A DNA stretch of 21,865 nt, from the NCBI GenBank assembly GCA_900553805.1, contig USEU01000034.1, positions 1 through 21,865 on the forward strand. Reading direction: 5' to 3'. Below the pieces are notes generated by a model. It was given only the letters and a program-made list of their open reading frames with translations. It was not told where the DNA came from and ran no database searches. This stretch comes from an uncultured Eubacteriales bacterium (lineage in GTDB: Bacteria > Bacillota > Clostridia > Oscillospirales > Oscillospiraceae). Below, one piece after another: positions 13,974 to 21,865 of the stretch (position 1 is the first letter of the stretch; each line of letters begins with the position of its first letter). The position numbers and the translations under genes were made by a program.

Positions 13974-13989
13974 TGCGCCGCTTCCTGTT

Positions 13990-14006
13990 TTCGACGAAAT
14001 TCGACA
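13990..14006 (-). promoter_or_regulatory. Two tandem 0A-box-like sites downstream of spo0A
   Basis: On the minus strand the sequence reads TTTGTCGAA (matching the 0A-box core TGNCGAA, 14000-14006) and then CGTCGAA (13990-13996), ten bases apart, one helical turn. They lie between the DegV-operon terminator and the spo0A terminator, where no promoter is obvious. Confidence 0.4.
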
Positions 14007-14071
14007 AATTATGACAAGGAGAAGCACCGCGCAAAAATGGGCCGCCGGGGGGCGGCTGGGCGCGGTGCGGG

Positions 14072-14105
14072 AAAAAAGAGCGCCCTCCCGAGGGTCAGGA
14101 GGGCG
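14072..14105 (-). terminator. Intrinsic terminator of spo0A
   Basis: On the minus strand, CGCCCTCC and GGGAGGGCG form the stem, followed by CTCTTTTTT. It begins 15 bp after the spo0A stop. Confidence 0.87.
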
Positions 14106-14119
14106 AGCGGGCTGCGAGG

Positions 14120-14899
14120 TCAAAATTGGGCGGCTTCGGCGCTTTTCAGCTGCAATTGGAGCTTGTCCGCGATGAGGGCGATAAATTCTGAGTTCGTGGG
14201 TTTCCCCTTGGTGTTGGATACGGTGTAGCCAAAGAAGCGCTGGAGGGTATCCAGGTCCCCTCTGTCCCAGGCGACCTCGATGGCGTGACGGATGGCCCGC
14301 TCCACCCGGCTGGGGGTGGTCTGGAAGGCCTTGGCGACCTGGGGGTAGAGCACCTTTGTAATGGCGTTGATGACGTCCATGTCGTTGACGGCGATGATGA
14401 TGGCCTCCCGCAGATACTGGTAGCCCTTGATGTGGGCGGGGACGCCGATCTCATGGATAATTCCCGTGACCATGGATTCGATACCGGTCTTGTCCAGGCG
14501 GCGCGGGCCGGTGGTCCGCGGGCTCTCCCCACCGCGGATCTCCTCCAGCCGCTCCACCAGGGCGGACATATCGCAGGGCTTGAGCATCAGGTACTTTACC
14601 CCCAGGCCAGCCGCTGCGGAAGATACATATTCTGTTAAGAATGTCGATGTAGCCAGAGTAACGGGGCGGCGCTCCATATTGGCCATCGACTTGAGTACGC
14701 TGAAGCCGTCCTGCTTGCTCAGCATCAGATCCAGCACCAGGATATCCGGTTTCCGCTCCCCAATCATTCGAATGGCCTGTTCCCCGTCTCCTGCGGTTCC
14801 AACGACCTGGAACCCGTCTGACCGTTGAAGCGCGGCACTCAGAGCGCTGCAAAACTCCTCTGCGCCGTCCGCGATCAGTACGGTGGTTGCATGTTCCAT
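14120..14899 (-). CDS. spo0A: Sporulation master response regulator Spo0A
   Basis: A 259-residue protein with a receiver domain (1-125) and the Spo0A-specific DNA-binding domain (about 140-259). The phosphorylated Asp is D57 in LVLDLML and the conserved Lys is K107 in LMLKPCD. The C-terminal domain carries the diagnostic stretches [39 protein letters not shown] and [13 protein letters not shown]. In the acidic pocket the usual Asp pair reads DG followed by EE, so one acidic residue is displaced. Phosphorylated Spo0A switches on sporulation by binding 0A boxes. The start is ATG 14899 with AGGAGAGG five bases upstream. An exact 0A-box core lies upstream at 15060, hinting at self-regulation. It is monocistronic. 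Confidence 0.97.
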   Translation of the reverse strand: MEHATTVLIADGAEEFCSALSAALQRSDGFQVVGTAGDGEQAIRMIGERKPDILVLDLMLSKQDGFSVLKSMANMERRPVTLATSTFLTEYVSSAAAGLGVKYLMLKPCDMSALVERLEEIRGGESPRTTGPRRLDKTGIESMVTGIIHEIGVPAHIKGYQYLREAIIIAVNDMDVINAITKVLYPQVAKAFQTTPSRVERAIRHAIEVAWDRGDLDTLQRFFGYTVSNTKGKPTNSEFIALIADKLQLQLKSAEAAQF

Positions 14900-14971
14900 A
14901 CATTCCTCTCCTGTCCAACTAGAATTCTCCCCATCCGATACGGCATTCGTACCGCCGTGTGCGACAAATAT

Positions 14972-15000
14972 AATTTAGCACAAGGCATTCCTTTTTGCAA
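14972..15000 (-). promoter_or_regulatory. Candidate promoter of spo0A
   Basis: On the minus strand, -35 TTGCAA (14995-15000), a 17-nt spacer and -10 TAAATT (14972-14977), about 72 bp upstream of the ATG. It is weaker than the other promoters in this window. No clear sigma-H promoter was found. Confidence 0.5.
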
Positions 15001-15059
15001 GGGAATAATATAATAATCGTTCGTCAGAAATGCAGGGATTGCCTATGATTTCATGCCTA

Positions 15060-15066
15060 TTCGACA
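15060..15066 (-). promoter_or_regulatory. 0A box upstream of spo0A
   Basis: TGTCGAA on the minus strand (TTCGACA on the plus strand) matches the 0A-box core TGNCGAA exactly. It lies about 60 bp upstream of the candidate -35. A 7-bp match can arise by chance, but the place fits Spo0A autoregulation. Confidence 0.45.
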
Positions 15067-15132
15067 CATTTTATGATTATTTGACAACTTGTAGAACAGC
15101 GTCACCCTCCCCCTCGCCCCGTCGCCGGTTTT

Positions 15133-15200
15133 TGCCCTCCTTTGCGGGGAAAGGAGGGCATTGAATTTTCAGCGCGCCGCGTGATATGCGGCGCGCTGAT
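15133..15200. other. Two strong hairpins downstream of ribF
   Basis: TGCCCTCCTTT / AAAGGAGGGCA (about 15135-15162) and CAGCGCGCCGC / GCGGCGCGCTG (about 15170-15199) are perfect stems of 11 bp each. The second begins a few bases after the ribF stop on the minus strand. Neither is followed by a T-run on the minus strand, so they may protect the transcript end or act as a weak terminator. The rest of 15067-15132 holds nothing recognisable. Confidence 0.5.
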
Positions 15201-15202
15201 GC

Positions 15203-16084
15203 TTATTGGGGGGAGAAATACTCCCGCACCTGCCGGGCATTCTTCTGGATCTCCCGCCGCATTTCCTCCAGGGAGGCGAATTTGCGCTCGGGGCGGAGGA
15301 ATTTGTGGAATTCCAGGGTGATCTCCCGGCCGTAGAGGTCGCCGGTGTAGTCCAGCAGCCAGGTCTCGGCGTTGATGCCCTGGCCGGAGACGGTGGGGCG
15401 GGTGCCGACGTTGGTGACAGCGGTGTAGGCGTGACCGTCCAGGGCGACCCGCACGGCGTAGACGCCCCGGCGGGGGACGACCAGGTTGGCGGGCCAGGCC
15501 AGGTTGGCGGTGGGGATGCCCAGGGTGCTGCCCAGCCGGTGGCCGTGGAGCACGGGGCCGGTGAGGATATGGGGGTGGCCCAGGAAGGCGTCGGCCTGCT
15601 CCATCTCCCCCTGCTCCAGCAGGGCGCGGATGTGGGTGGAGGACACCCGGACGCCGTCCAGGGTCTGCTCCGGCACCACGGCCCAGGGCAGCCCCTCCCG
15701 GCGGCAGTAGGCGGCAATGGTTTCGCCGCTGCCCGCGCCCCGGCGGCCGAAGCGGAAGTCGTCGCCGCAGACGAAGCCCGCGCCGCCGTACTCCCGGCGG
15801 AGCAGATCCAGAAAATCCTGCCAGTCGGTTTCCAGCATCCGCCGGTCAAAGGGCAGGGTGACCACCCGGCAGACCCAGCGGCGCAGCAGCCGCTCCCGGT
15901 CCGCGGGGGTGTTGATGAGCACCGGGGGCGCGCCCAGCACCAGGGCGTCCGGGTGATCCCGGAAGGTCACAACTCCGGCGTCCAGTCCGTTTTCCGCCGC
16001 CAGACGGCGGCATTCGTTGAGAAGGGCCTGGTGCCCCAGATGGACACCGTCAAAAAAGCCCAGCGAATAAATCGTTTTCTTCAT
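15203..16084 (-). CDS. ribF: Bifunctional riboflavin kinase / FAD synthetase
   Basis: A 293-residue protein, close to the usual 300-310. The N-terminal nucleotidyltransferase domain has GFFDGVHLGH (9-18) and VSSTHIRALL (147-156). The C-terminal flavokinase domain starts near 175, with GHRLGSTLGIPTANL and TNVGTRPTV, and the catalytic Glu is probably in REITLEFHKFLR. It makes FMN from riboflavin and then FAD. In the usual GHxxGRxLGxPTAN motif the Arg is Ser here. ATG 16084 overlaps the truB stop (ATGA), the standard truB-ribF pairing. No separate promoter was seen. Confidence 0.96.
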   Translation of the reverse strand: MKKTIYSLGFFDGVHLGHQALLNECRRLAAENGLDAGVVTFRDHPDALVLGAPPVLINTPADRERLLRRWVCRVVTLPFDRRMLETDWQDFLDLLRREYGGAGFVCGDDFRFGRRGAGSGETIAAYCRREGLPWAVVPEQTLDGVRVSSTHIRALLEQGEMEQADAFLGHPHILTGPVLHGHRLGSTLGIPTANLAWPANLVVPRRGVYAVRVALDGHAYTAVTNVGTRPTVSGQGINAETWLLDYTGDLYGREITLEFHKFLRPERKFASLEEMRREIQKNARQVREYFSPQ

Positions 16085-16944
16085 TCCACATCAAAAAAGC
16101 TCTTGATCGTTTCCATTTTTCCGTCGCTGACCTGGGCCAGCATCAAAAATTCCCCGTCCTGGGCGTAGGCCCGGTATTGGCCGTCGGCCAGAGGGAGGGA
16201 GAAGGAATTGCCGTTGCGGCAGCGCTTCTCCTGATTGGCCGTCAGGGTGACGGCGGGGAGCCGGGCAAACATGGAGTCCACCGGGCGCAGGTACTGGGCG
16301 GGGTCCTCCGCCTCCAGCAGCGTCTCCAGGGGCACGGCCTGGGACAGGTCATATTCCCCCGCCCGGGTGCGCCGCAGCTGCTCCATGCAGCCGCCGCAGC
16401 CCAGGGCATCGCCGATATCCTGGCACAGGGTACGGATGTAGGTGCCCTTGGAGCAGTCCACCCGCAGCCTGATGCAGCCATTGTCCATGCCCAGGTATTC
16501 CAGGGCGTGGATGGTGATGGGCCGGGGCCGGCGCTCCACCTCCCGGCCCCGGCGGGCCAGGTCGCAGAGCTTCTGGCCGTTGACCTTCAGGGCGGAGTAC
16601 ATGGGGGGAATTTGCAGGATCTCGCCCCGGAAGGGAGCCAGAGCGGCCTGGATTTTTTCATCATCCAGCTGCACCTCGTGGGATGACAGCACCGTGCCGG
16701 TGATGTCCTGGGTGTCGGTGGTGACGCCGGGGCGCAGCAGGGTGACGTACTCTTTCCGGGCGTGCTCAAAGAATTCCACCGCCCGGGTGGCCCTGCCCAC
16801 GAACACGGGCAGCACCCCGGTGGCCATGGGGTCCAGCGTCCCCCCGTGGCCGATGCGCCGGGTGCCGAACACCCGCCGCAGCCGCGCCGTCACATCCTGA
16901 CTGGTCCACCCCCGGGGCTTGTCCACAATTACGATTCCATTCAT
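16081..16944 (-). CDS. truB: tRNA pseudouridine(55) synthase
   Basis: A 287-residue protein with the TruB catalytic motif GGTLDPMATGVLPV (Asp38 is the nucleophile), VDKPRGWTSQDV at the N-terminus, PPMYSALKVNGQKL in the middle and VDCSKGTYIRTLCQDIG further on. It converts U55 in the T-loop of tRNAs to pseudouridine. It follows nrnA after 12 bp, with GAGGT close to its ATG, and overlaps ribF by 4 nt. The cluster infB-rbfA-nrnA-truB-ribF is widely conserved in Firmicutes. Confidence 0.97.
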   Translation of the reverse strand: MNGIVIVDKPRGWTSQDVTARLRRVFGTRRIGHGGTLDPMATGVLPVFVGRATRAVEFFEHARKEYVTLLRPGVTTDTQDITGTVLSSHEVQLDDEKIQAALAPFRGEILQIPPMYSALKVNGQKLCDLARRGREVERRPRPITIHALEYLGMDNGCIRLRVDCSKGTYIRTLCQDIGDALGCGGCMEQLRRTRAGEYDLSQAVPLETLLEAEDPAQYLRPVDSMFARLPAVTLTANQEKRCRNGNSFSLPLADGQYRAYAQDGEFLMLAQVSDGKMETIKSFFDVE

Positions 16945-16956
16945 GGGATACCTCTT

Positions 16957-17904
16957 TTACAGTGCCAGCATGACTTCTTCCACGGCTTTGGCGGCTTCTT
17001 CCAGGGGGGAGGGGAGGGTGGCGCCGGCGGCGCCTTTGTGGCCGCCGCCGCCGAAGGGGACGGTGACGCGGGTGGCGTCGTAGCCGGGGATGGCGCGGAC
17101 GGAGAGCTTGACCCTGCCGTCGCTGCTCTGGCGCAGGGTGGCGGCCAGGCAGACTCCGGCCACGGTGCGGGGGAAGCTGGAAATATTATCCATATCGTCC
17201 CCGGTGACGCCCATCTCCTGCTCCACCGCCCGGGGGATGGCGCAGATGCACATGCTGCCGCCCCGCAGCAGCTTCATATGGTCCACGATCCAGCCCTGCA
17301 TTTTCAGCCGGGCCAGGGTGTTGGTCTCGAACAGGTCCATGTTCAGCTCATAGATCCTGGCCCCGGCCTGGGCGCAGGCGGCGGCGGCGGCGAAGGTATG
17401 GGCGGTGGTATTGGCGTAGCGGAAGCAGCCGGTGTCGGTGGAGGCCCCCACGTAGACGGCCTCGGCGATCTTCTGATCCAGCGGGCAGCCCAGCAGGGTC
17501 AGCAGGTCATAGATGATCTCCGCGCAGCTGGCGCTGTCCGGGTCCACCAGCTCGAAGTCGGTGAAGCTGGTGGCGCTGCCGTGGTGATCGACGCGCAGCC
17601 GGATGCGGCCCAGAAGGGGCTGAAAGTCCTCCGGCAGCATATTGGGGGAGGCCACATCCACGCTGACGACGCAGTCGCCGGGGGCGGCCTCTCCGACAGT
17701 CAGGCCCCGGTGCAGCCAGCGGTAGCGGGGGGTGACCTCTTTGTTTTCCAGCACATGGGCCGTCTTGCCCATGGCCCGCAGCCCCAGGCACAGGGCGGCG
17801 GCGGAGCCGACGGTGTCACCGTCCGGCCGGGTGTGGGTGAGGATCAGGTAGCGGTCGTTCGCCTTCAAAAAATCGGCGGTCTCAGTTCTCGTCAGGATGT
17901 TCAT
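16957..17904 (-). CDS. nrnA: DHH/DHHA1 phosphoesterase, oligoribonuclease NrnA-like
   Basis: A 315-residue protein with the DHH-family metal motifs HTRPDGD (24-30), SVDVASP (81-87), VDHHGS (105-110) and DPDSASCAEI. The DHHA1 motif GGGGHKGAAGATL lies near the end (285-297). NrnA-type enzymes degrade nanoRNA and pAp; some relatives also act on cyclic dinucleotide products such as pApA. It starts within the 3' end of rbfA (23-bp overlap), typical of this cluster. Confidence 0.93.
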   Translation of the reverse strand: MNILTRTETADFLKANDRYLILTHTRPDGDTVGSAAALCLGLRAMGKTAHVLENKEVTPRYRWLHRGLTVGEAAPGDCVVSVDVASPNMLPEDFQPLLGRIRLRVDHHGSATSFTDFELVDPDSASCAEIIYDLLTLLGCPLDQKIAEAVYVGASTDTGCFRYANTTAHTFAAAAACAQAGARIYELNMDLFETNTLARLKMQGWIVDHMKLLRGGSMCICAIPRAVEQEMGVTGDDMDNISSFPRTVAGVCLAATLRQSSDGRVKLSVRAIPGYDATRVTVPFGGGGHKGAAGATLPSPLEEAAKAVEEVMLAL

Positions 17905-18247
17905 CGGCGATCTCCAGGGAATTGATAAGCTTCAGCATTTTCGCGCCGTAGGTGATGCTGTCGTCCAGGCTCCACACGATCTCGGGGGCGTAGCGCAGCT
18001 GCAAATTGTGGCCCAGCTCCCGGCGCAGGTAGCCGCCGGCGGACTTCAGCCCGGCCATGGCGTTCTTCACCCGGTCCTCCTCCAGGAAGCTGACGTATAC
18101 CTTGGTATAGCGCAGATCAGGGGTGGTCTCCACCCGGGTAATGGAGATCATGGTATCCTGCACCCGGGGATCCTTCACCGTGCGCAGCAGAGCGGAGAGC
18201 TCCTTCTGGATCTCCTCGTTGATTCGAATGATTCGGTTGTTAGACAT
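17882..18247 (-). CDS. rbfA: 30S ribosome-binding factor A
   Basis: A 121-residue protein with the RbfA pattern RIIRINEEIQKELSALLRT, then KDPRV, ISITRVETTPDLRYTKVYVSF and YLRRELGHNLQLRYAPEIVW, ending in an acidic tail. It binds the 30S subunit and helps 16S rRNA 5'-end maturation and cold adaptation. The start is ATG 18247 with GGAGG seven bases upstream; the frame is open to 18268 but the extra residues do not belong to the family. It is normally next to infB, but here a 640-bp repeat array lies between them. Confidence 0.95.
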   Translation of the reverse strand: MSNNRIIRINEEIQKELSALLRTVKDPRVQDTMISITRVETTPDLRYTKVYVSFLEEDRVKNAMAGLKSAGGYLRRELGHNLQLRYAPEIVWSLDDSITYGAKMLKLINSLEIADEHPDEN

Positions 18248-18277
18248 GTTGTTTCCTCCATATTGCACCCCAAAAAA

Positions 18278-18415
18278 GCTCCCCTTTCAGGGGCGCTTGG
18301 GGGTTGGCCTGTACGGATTCGCCTTGGTGCATTCCGAATGGTATTCTGCGTACCGCCGGAAACCCCTCCGGCGCGCTGACGCGCGGCCCTCCTCCCCTTT
18401 CAGGGGAGGTTTTTC
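18278..18415. repeat. A-family repeat, right half with vestigial left end (A3)
   Basis: It begins with GCTCCCCTTTCAGGGGCGCTT, which reads as an inverted A left tip. It then enters the centre/right arm directly (TGTACGGATTCGCC, TGGTATTCTGCGTACCGCCG, CCCCTCC) and ends CCTCCCCTTTCAGGGGAGGTTTTT. Most of the left arm is missing. Confidence 0.75.
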
Positions 18416-18675
18416 CTAAGCTCTCCTGAAAGGGGAGCTGGCTCGGCGCAGCCGAGACTGAGGGGTTGCGGTAGGCACTTATGGTTTTATGAAAACTTGG
18501 GCGAATTCGTAGAATGTTGGTCATACCTCGTACGAATTCGCCCAGGTTCTTTCATATTGGTATTCTGCGTACCGCGCCTGACCCCTCCGGCGCTATGCGC
18601 CGCCTCAGCCCTGCATTAAGCAGCTGTACGCCGTCGAGGACGGCTACACCTGCTAAACCTTTCAGGGGAGGTTTT
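18416..18675. repeat. A-family repeat, complete, with D insert (A4)
   Basis: The left arm runs from CTCTCCTGAAAGGGGAGCTGG to GGGCGAATTCGTA, followed by a short loop (GAATGTTGGTCATACC). The right arm starts at TCGTACGAATTCGCC and ends CTTTCAGGGGAGGTTTT. It carries the same D insert as A2 (18613-18657). Tandem with A3 and A5. Confidence 0.8.
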
Positions 18676-18886
18676 CCTAAGCGCCCCTGAAAGGGGAGCT
18701 GCCGCCGCAGCGGCTGAGGGGTTGCGGCAGGCACCTGCGGTCTTATAAAATTCCGGGCGAATCCGTAACATGTTTATTATAGGATTGTACGAATTCGCCT
18801 TGGTGCATTCCAAATGGTATTCTGCGTACCGCGCCTGACCCCTCCGGCGCGCAACGCGCGCCGCCTCCCCTTTCAGGGGAGGTTGG
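18676..18886. repeat. A-family repeat, complete, uninterrupted (A5)
   Basis: Left arm TAAGCGCCCCTGAAAGGGGA to GGGCGAATCCGTA, loop ACATGTTTATTATAGGAT, right arm TGTACGAATTCGCC to CCTCCCCTTTCAGGGGAGGTTGG. It is about 210 bp and can fold into one long imperfect hairpin. It ends 4 bp from the infB stop codon, so it forms the 3' untranslated part of infB. Confidence 0.8.
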
Positions 18887-18889
18887 AGC

Positions 18890-21253
18890 TTAGCGCTTGA
18901 CTTCCTGCATGACGTAGCATTCGAAGATGTCGCCTTCGCGGATGTCGTTGAATTTGACCACGCTCATGCCGCATTCGTAACCGGCGGTGACTTCCTTGGC
19001 GGCGTCCTTGAAGCGCTGCAGGGAGCCGATCTCGCCCTCGTGGATGACGATGTTGTCGCGCAGGACGCGGACCTTGGAATCCCGGGTGACCTTGCCGTCC
19101 TTGACCATGCAGCCGGCGATGGTGCCGATGGCGCTGACCTTGTAGGTCATGCGGACCTCGGCGTGGCCGATGACCACTTCCTCATACTTGGGCGCCAGCA
19201 TGCCCTTCATGGCGGCCTCGATCTCGTCGATGGCGTCGTAGATCACGCGGTAGAACCGCATGTCCACATTGGCCCGCTGGCCGCTGGCCTGGGCGGCGGC
19301 GTCCGGGCGGACGTTGAAGCCCACGATGATGGCCCCGGCGGTGGAGGCCAGCAGGATATCGGATTCGTTGATGGCGCCCACGCCGGTGTGGATCACCCGG
19401 ACGCGGACCTCCTCGTTGCTCAGCTTCTCCAGGGATGCCTTCACGGCCTCGGCGGAGCCCTGCACGTCGGCCTTGACGATCAGGGGCAGCTCCTTCATCT
19501 CGCCCTCCTGCATCCGGGCGAAGAGGTTATCCAGGGTGACCTTCTGCTGGAGCTTGGCCTGGGCGTCCTTCTCCGCCTGGCGGCGCTGCTCCACCAGCTC
19601 ACGGGCCATCCGCTCATCGGAGACCACGTCGAATTCGTCGCCGGGGACGGGGGCCTCGGACAGGCCGGTGATCTCCACGGGCATAGAGGGACCCGCGGAC
19701 TTGACGGTGCGGCCCTTGTCGTTGGTCATGACCCGGACGCGGCCCACGGAGGTGCCGGCGATGATGGTGTCGCCCTGGTTCAGGGTGCCGTTCTGCACCA
19801 GCAGGGTGGCGATGGGGCCGCGGGTCTTGTCCAGGCGGGCCTCGATGACGGTGCCCTTGGCCCGGCGGTTGGGGTTGGCCTTCAGCTCCAGCACCTCGGC
19901 GGAGAGGATGACCATCTCCAGCAGGTTATCCAGGCCCATACCCGTCTTGGCGGAGATGGGGCAGATCACGGTGTCGCCGCCCCATTCCTCGGGGATCAGG
20001 TCATACTTGGTCAGCTGCTCCTTGATCTTCTCCGGGTTGGCGGTGGGCTTGTCCATTTTGTTGATGGCCACGATGATGGGTACCTTGGCGGCCTTGGCAT
20101 GGTTGATGGATTCCACGGTCTGGGGCATGATGCCGTCGTCCGCGGCCACCACCAGGATGGCGATATCGGTGCACATGGCGCCCCGGGCGCGCATGGAGGT
20201 AAAGGCGGCGTGGCCCGGCGTATCCAGGAAGGTGACCATGTTGCCGTTCACGTCCACGGTGTAAGCGCCGATGTGCTGGGTGATGCCGCCGGCCTCTCCG
20301 GCGGTGACGGAGGTCTTGCGGATGGCATCCAGCAGGGAGGTCTTGCCGTGGTCTACGTGGCCCATGACCACCACCACGGGGGCGCGGGTGACCAGCTCGT
20401 CGGCGGTGTCCTCGTGGGCGTCGATGATCTTCTCCTCAATGGTGACGGTGACTTCCTTTTCCACCTTGCAGCCCATTTCGGTGGCCACGTACTCGGCGGT
20501 GTCGAAGTCGATGGTCTGGTTGATGGCGGCCATGACGCCGTTCTTCATCAGCAGCTTGATGACCTCGCCTGCGGTCTTCTTCATCCGGGAGGCCAGCTCG
20601 CCCACGGTGATCTCCTCGGGGATCTTGACGGTGAGGGGAGCCTTGCGGGCCACCTCCATCTGCAGGCGGCGCATCTTCTCCTGCTCCTCGTTGCGGGACT
20701 TGCTGCCGCGGAACTTGTTGTCCCGCTTGTTCTGCTGCTGGCCCTTCTTGCCGCCGATGCGCTGCTTGCCGCCCTGGTAGTTCTGGACCCGCTCGGAGAC
20801 CAGGCTGTCCACCCGGTCGTCAAAGCGGGCGGAGTTGACCTGCACGGCGGAGGTATCCACAACGCGGCGCTCCCGCTTGCGCTCCGGCTCCTTGGGCTTG
20901 GCGGGGGCGGCGGGCTCGGCCTTCTTCTCGGCCGGGGCCGGGGCGCTCTGCGCGGCGGCGGGGGCGGCGGGAGCGGCTGCCTTGTCGGCGGCCGGCGCCG
21001 CCTTCGGCTCCTCCTGCTTGGGCTCGGGCTTCTTTTCGGCGGGCTTGGCCTGGACGGCAAAGACCTGCTCCAGAGAATCGATCTGGTGCTGCTGGGTCAC
21101 GTAATCCAGCAGGACGTTCAGCTCCTCGTCGGTGAGGATCTGAGAATTGGACTTGGGCTTCTCAAAGAACCTGGACAGGATCTCCGAAACCTCCTTGGGC
21201 GCAAACCCCAAGTCCGCCGCGACCTCCTTCAATCGAACCTTCACAATACTCAT
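18890..21253 (-). CDS. infB: Translation initiation factor IF-2
   Basis: A 787-residue protein. It has an N-terminal IF2_N module (1-55) and a long Ala/Pro/Lys-rich linker (about 65-130), then a basic Gln/Lys-rich stretch and a second IF2_N module (about 205-260). The G domain carries GHVDHGKT (298-305), DTPGH (344-348) and NKMD (398-401), followed by the beta-barrel and C-terminal fMet-tRNA-binding domains, ending at [17 protein letters not shown]-2 places initiator tRNA on the 30S subunit and promotes subunit joining. ATG 21253 has GGAGGTG 10 nt upstream. The usual upstream partners (nusA, ylxR, L7Ae-like) are beyond repeats A6 and A7 or outside the window. The linker is repetitive and low in complexity, as is normal for the family. 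Confidence 0.98.
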   Translation of the reverse strand: MSIVKVRLKEVAADLGFAPKEVSEILSRFFEKPKSNSQILTDEELNVLLDYVTQQHQIDSLEQVFAVQAKPAEKKPEPKQEEPKAAPAADKAAAPAAPAAAQSAPAPAEKKAEPAAPAKPKEPERKRERRVVDTSAVQVNSARFDDRVDSLVSERVQNYQGGKQRIGGKKGQQQNKRDNKFRGSKSRNEEQEKMRRLQMEVARKAPLTVKIPEEITVGELASRMKKTAGEVIKLLMKNGVMAAINQTIDFDTAEYVATEMGCKVEKEVTVTIEEKIIDAHEDTADELVTRAPVVVVMGHVDHGKTSLLDAIRKTSVTAGEAGGITQHIGAYTVDVNGNMVTFLDTPGHAAFTSMRARGAMCTDIAILVVAADDGIMPQTVESINHAKAAKVPIIVAINKMDKPTANPEKIKEQLTKYDLIPEEWGGDTVICPISAKTGMGLDNLLEMVILSAEVLELKANPNRRAKGTVIEARLDKTRGPIATLLVQNGTLNQGDTIIAGTSVGRVRVMTNDKGRTVKSAGPSMPVEITGLSEAPVPGDEFDVVSDERMARELVEQRRQAEKDAQAKLQQKVTLDNLFARMQEGEMKELPLIVKADVQGSAEAVKASLEKLSNEEVRVRVIHTGVGAINESDILLASTAGAIIVGFNVRPDAAAQASGQRANVDMRFYRVIYDAIDEIEAAMKGMLAPKYEEVVIGHAEVRMTYKVSAIGTIAGCMVKDGKVTRDSKVRVLRDNIVIHEGEIGSLQRFKDAAKEVTAGYECGMSVVKFNDIREGDIFECYVMQEVKR

Positions 21254-21292
21254 ATATTATACGCACCTCCATAAATACAAACACAAACACTC

Positions 21293-21658
21293 CAAGCGCC
21301 CCTGAAAGGGAGGCTTCCCTAAGCGCCCCTGAAAGGGGAGCTGCCGCCGCAGCGGCTGAGGGGTTGCGGTAGGCACCTGCGGCTTTATGAAACCTTGGGC
21401 GAATTCGCAGTGGCTTTCTTGGCTCCCCGATGGGGGAGCTGGCAGCCCGCAAGGGCTGACTGAGGGGGTGTCGGTCGGTGAATGGCAGCAGCTTAAAGCC
21501 ACCAACTGCACCCCCTTTGCCGCTTCGCGGCACTTCCCCCAAAGGGGGCAGCGAGGAGATTGTACGAATTCGCCTTGGGTTTCCTTCGTGGTATTCTGCG
21601 TACCGCGGCTGACCCCTCCGGCGCTATGCGCCGCCTCCCCTTTCAGGGGAGGTTTTCC
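21293..21658. repeat. Composite repeat: A-family element (A6) with a C element in its centre
   Basis: A short partial tip (AAGCGCCCCTGAAAGGGAGG, 21294-21313) is followed by the full A left arm to GGGCGAATTCGCAG (21410). A C element then intervenes, and the A right arm resumes at TTGTACGAATTCGCC (21560) and ends CCTTTCAGGGGAGGTTTT. The break falls in the A central loop, as in A2 and A1. Confidence 0.8.
21419..21556. repeat. C-family palindromic repeat (C4), shortest form, no F module
   Basis: A 138-bp element from TTGGCTCCCCGATGGGGGAGC through CTGGCAGCCCGCAAGGGCTG, GAGGGGGTGT, ACCCCCTTTGCCGCTTCGCGGCAC and CCCCCAAAGGGGGCAGCGAGG. It folds as an imperfect hairpin. It lacks the F modules and the extra insert of C3, so it is taken as the basic C unit. 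Confidence 0.8.
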
Positions 21659-21865
21659 CAAGCGCCCCTGAAAGGGGAGCTGGCTCGGCGTAGCCGAGAC
21701 TGAGGGGTTTGCGGCAGGTACCTGCGGCTTTGAAAACTTGGGCGAATTCGCAGCATGTTCGTCTAGAATTGTACGAATTCGCCTTGGGTTTCCTTCGTGG
21801 TATTCTGCGTACCGCGGCTGACCCCTCCGGCGCTATGCGCCGCCTCCCCTTTCAGGGGAGGTTTT
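21659..21865. repeat. A-family repeat, complete (A7), reaching the window end
   Basis: Left arm AAGCGCCCCTGAAAGGGGAG to GGGCGAATTCGCAG, loop CATGTTCGTCTAGAAT, right arm TGTACGAATTCGCC to CCCTTTCAGGGGAGGTTTT at the last base. Its right arm is almost identical to that of A6. Tandem with A6. Confidence 0.8.

Noticed and set aside
18278..18886. CRISPR array
   Set aside because: Repeat units are about 210 bp and palindromic, not 25-40 bp with unique spacers of even length, and no cas gene is present.
19040..21274. 744-codon open frame antisense to infB
   Set aside because: It mirrors the IF-2 coding strand (Gly/His/Asp/Leu-rich) and has no recognisable domain; infB on the other strand is certain.

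Overview
The window looks like a chromosomal segment from a high-GC, spore-forming member of the Clostridia, most likely Oscillospiraceae/Ruminococcaceae. That placement is an inference. It rests on a Spo0A master regulator, RNase Y, a T-box riboswitch with an intrinsic terminator, a DUF1836 regulator, GC-rich codon use, strong AGGAGG-type ribosome binding sites and many small palindromic intergenic repeats.

Layout from left to right. (1) 1-165 is the end of a nested repeat. (2) 166-3055 (minus) is a three-gene overlapping operon: a membrane phosphoglycosyl transferase, a PLP-dependent fold-III decarboxylase and an ATP-grasp ligase. It has a near-consensus promoter at 3108-3136 and probably makes or modifies a lipid-linked surface glycan or small molecule with an amino-acid-derived group. 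(3) 3283-5113 (plus) is rny (RNase Y) with its own promoter, a leader of about 200 nt and a terminator. (4) 5133-8813 (plus) is a T-box-controlled ABC transporter (binding protein, permease, ATPase) of the TrpXYZ type. The specifier reads UGG (Trp). A 22-codon ORF with a strong ribosome binding site lies between the T-box terminator and the binding-protein gene, and a composite 570-bp repeat separates the binding protein from the permease. (5) 9049-9099 is a bidirectional terminator. (6) 9117-11431 (minus) is a DUF1538 membrane protein followed by two different PII-like proteins in one operon. (7) 11672-12190 (minus) encodes a DUF1836 regulator. (8) 12231-12866 holds repeats and the promoter for a DegV-family gene (12896-13723) coupled to a 64-residue ORF. 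(9) 14120-14899 (minus) is spo0A, with 0A-box-like sites both upstream and downstream. (10) 15203-21253 (minus) is the conserved translation/RNA cluster infB - rbfA - nrnA - truB - ribF. It is interrupted by a repeat array between infB and rbfA, and there are more repeats upstream of infB.

The most unusual structure is the repeat system. At least three families of non-coding palindromic elements (called A, B and C here) occur, with modular sub-inserts (D, F). B and C sit inside the central loop of A at three places. In one C copy the F module is present in both arms as mirror-image copies. A separate 161-bp imperfect palindrome (E) lies in the DegV leader.

All names are from reading the sequence; no database search was possible. 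Start sites were chosen by ribosome binding site spacing. Repeat boundaries are accurate to a few bases.
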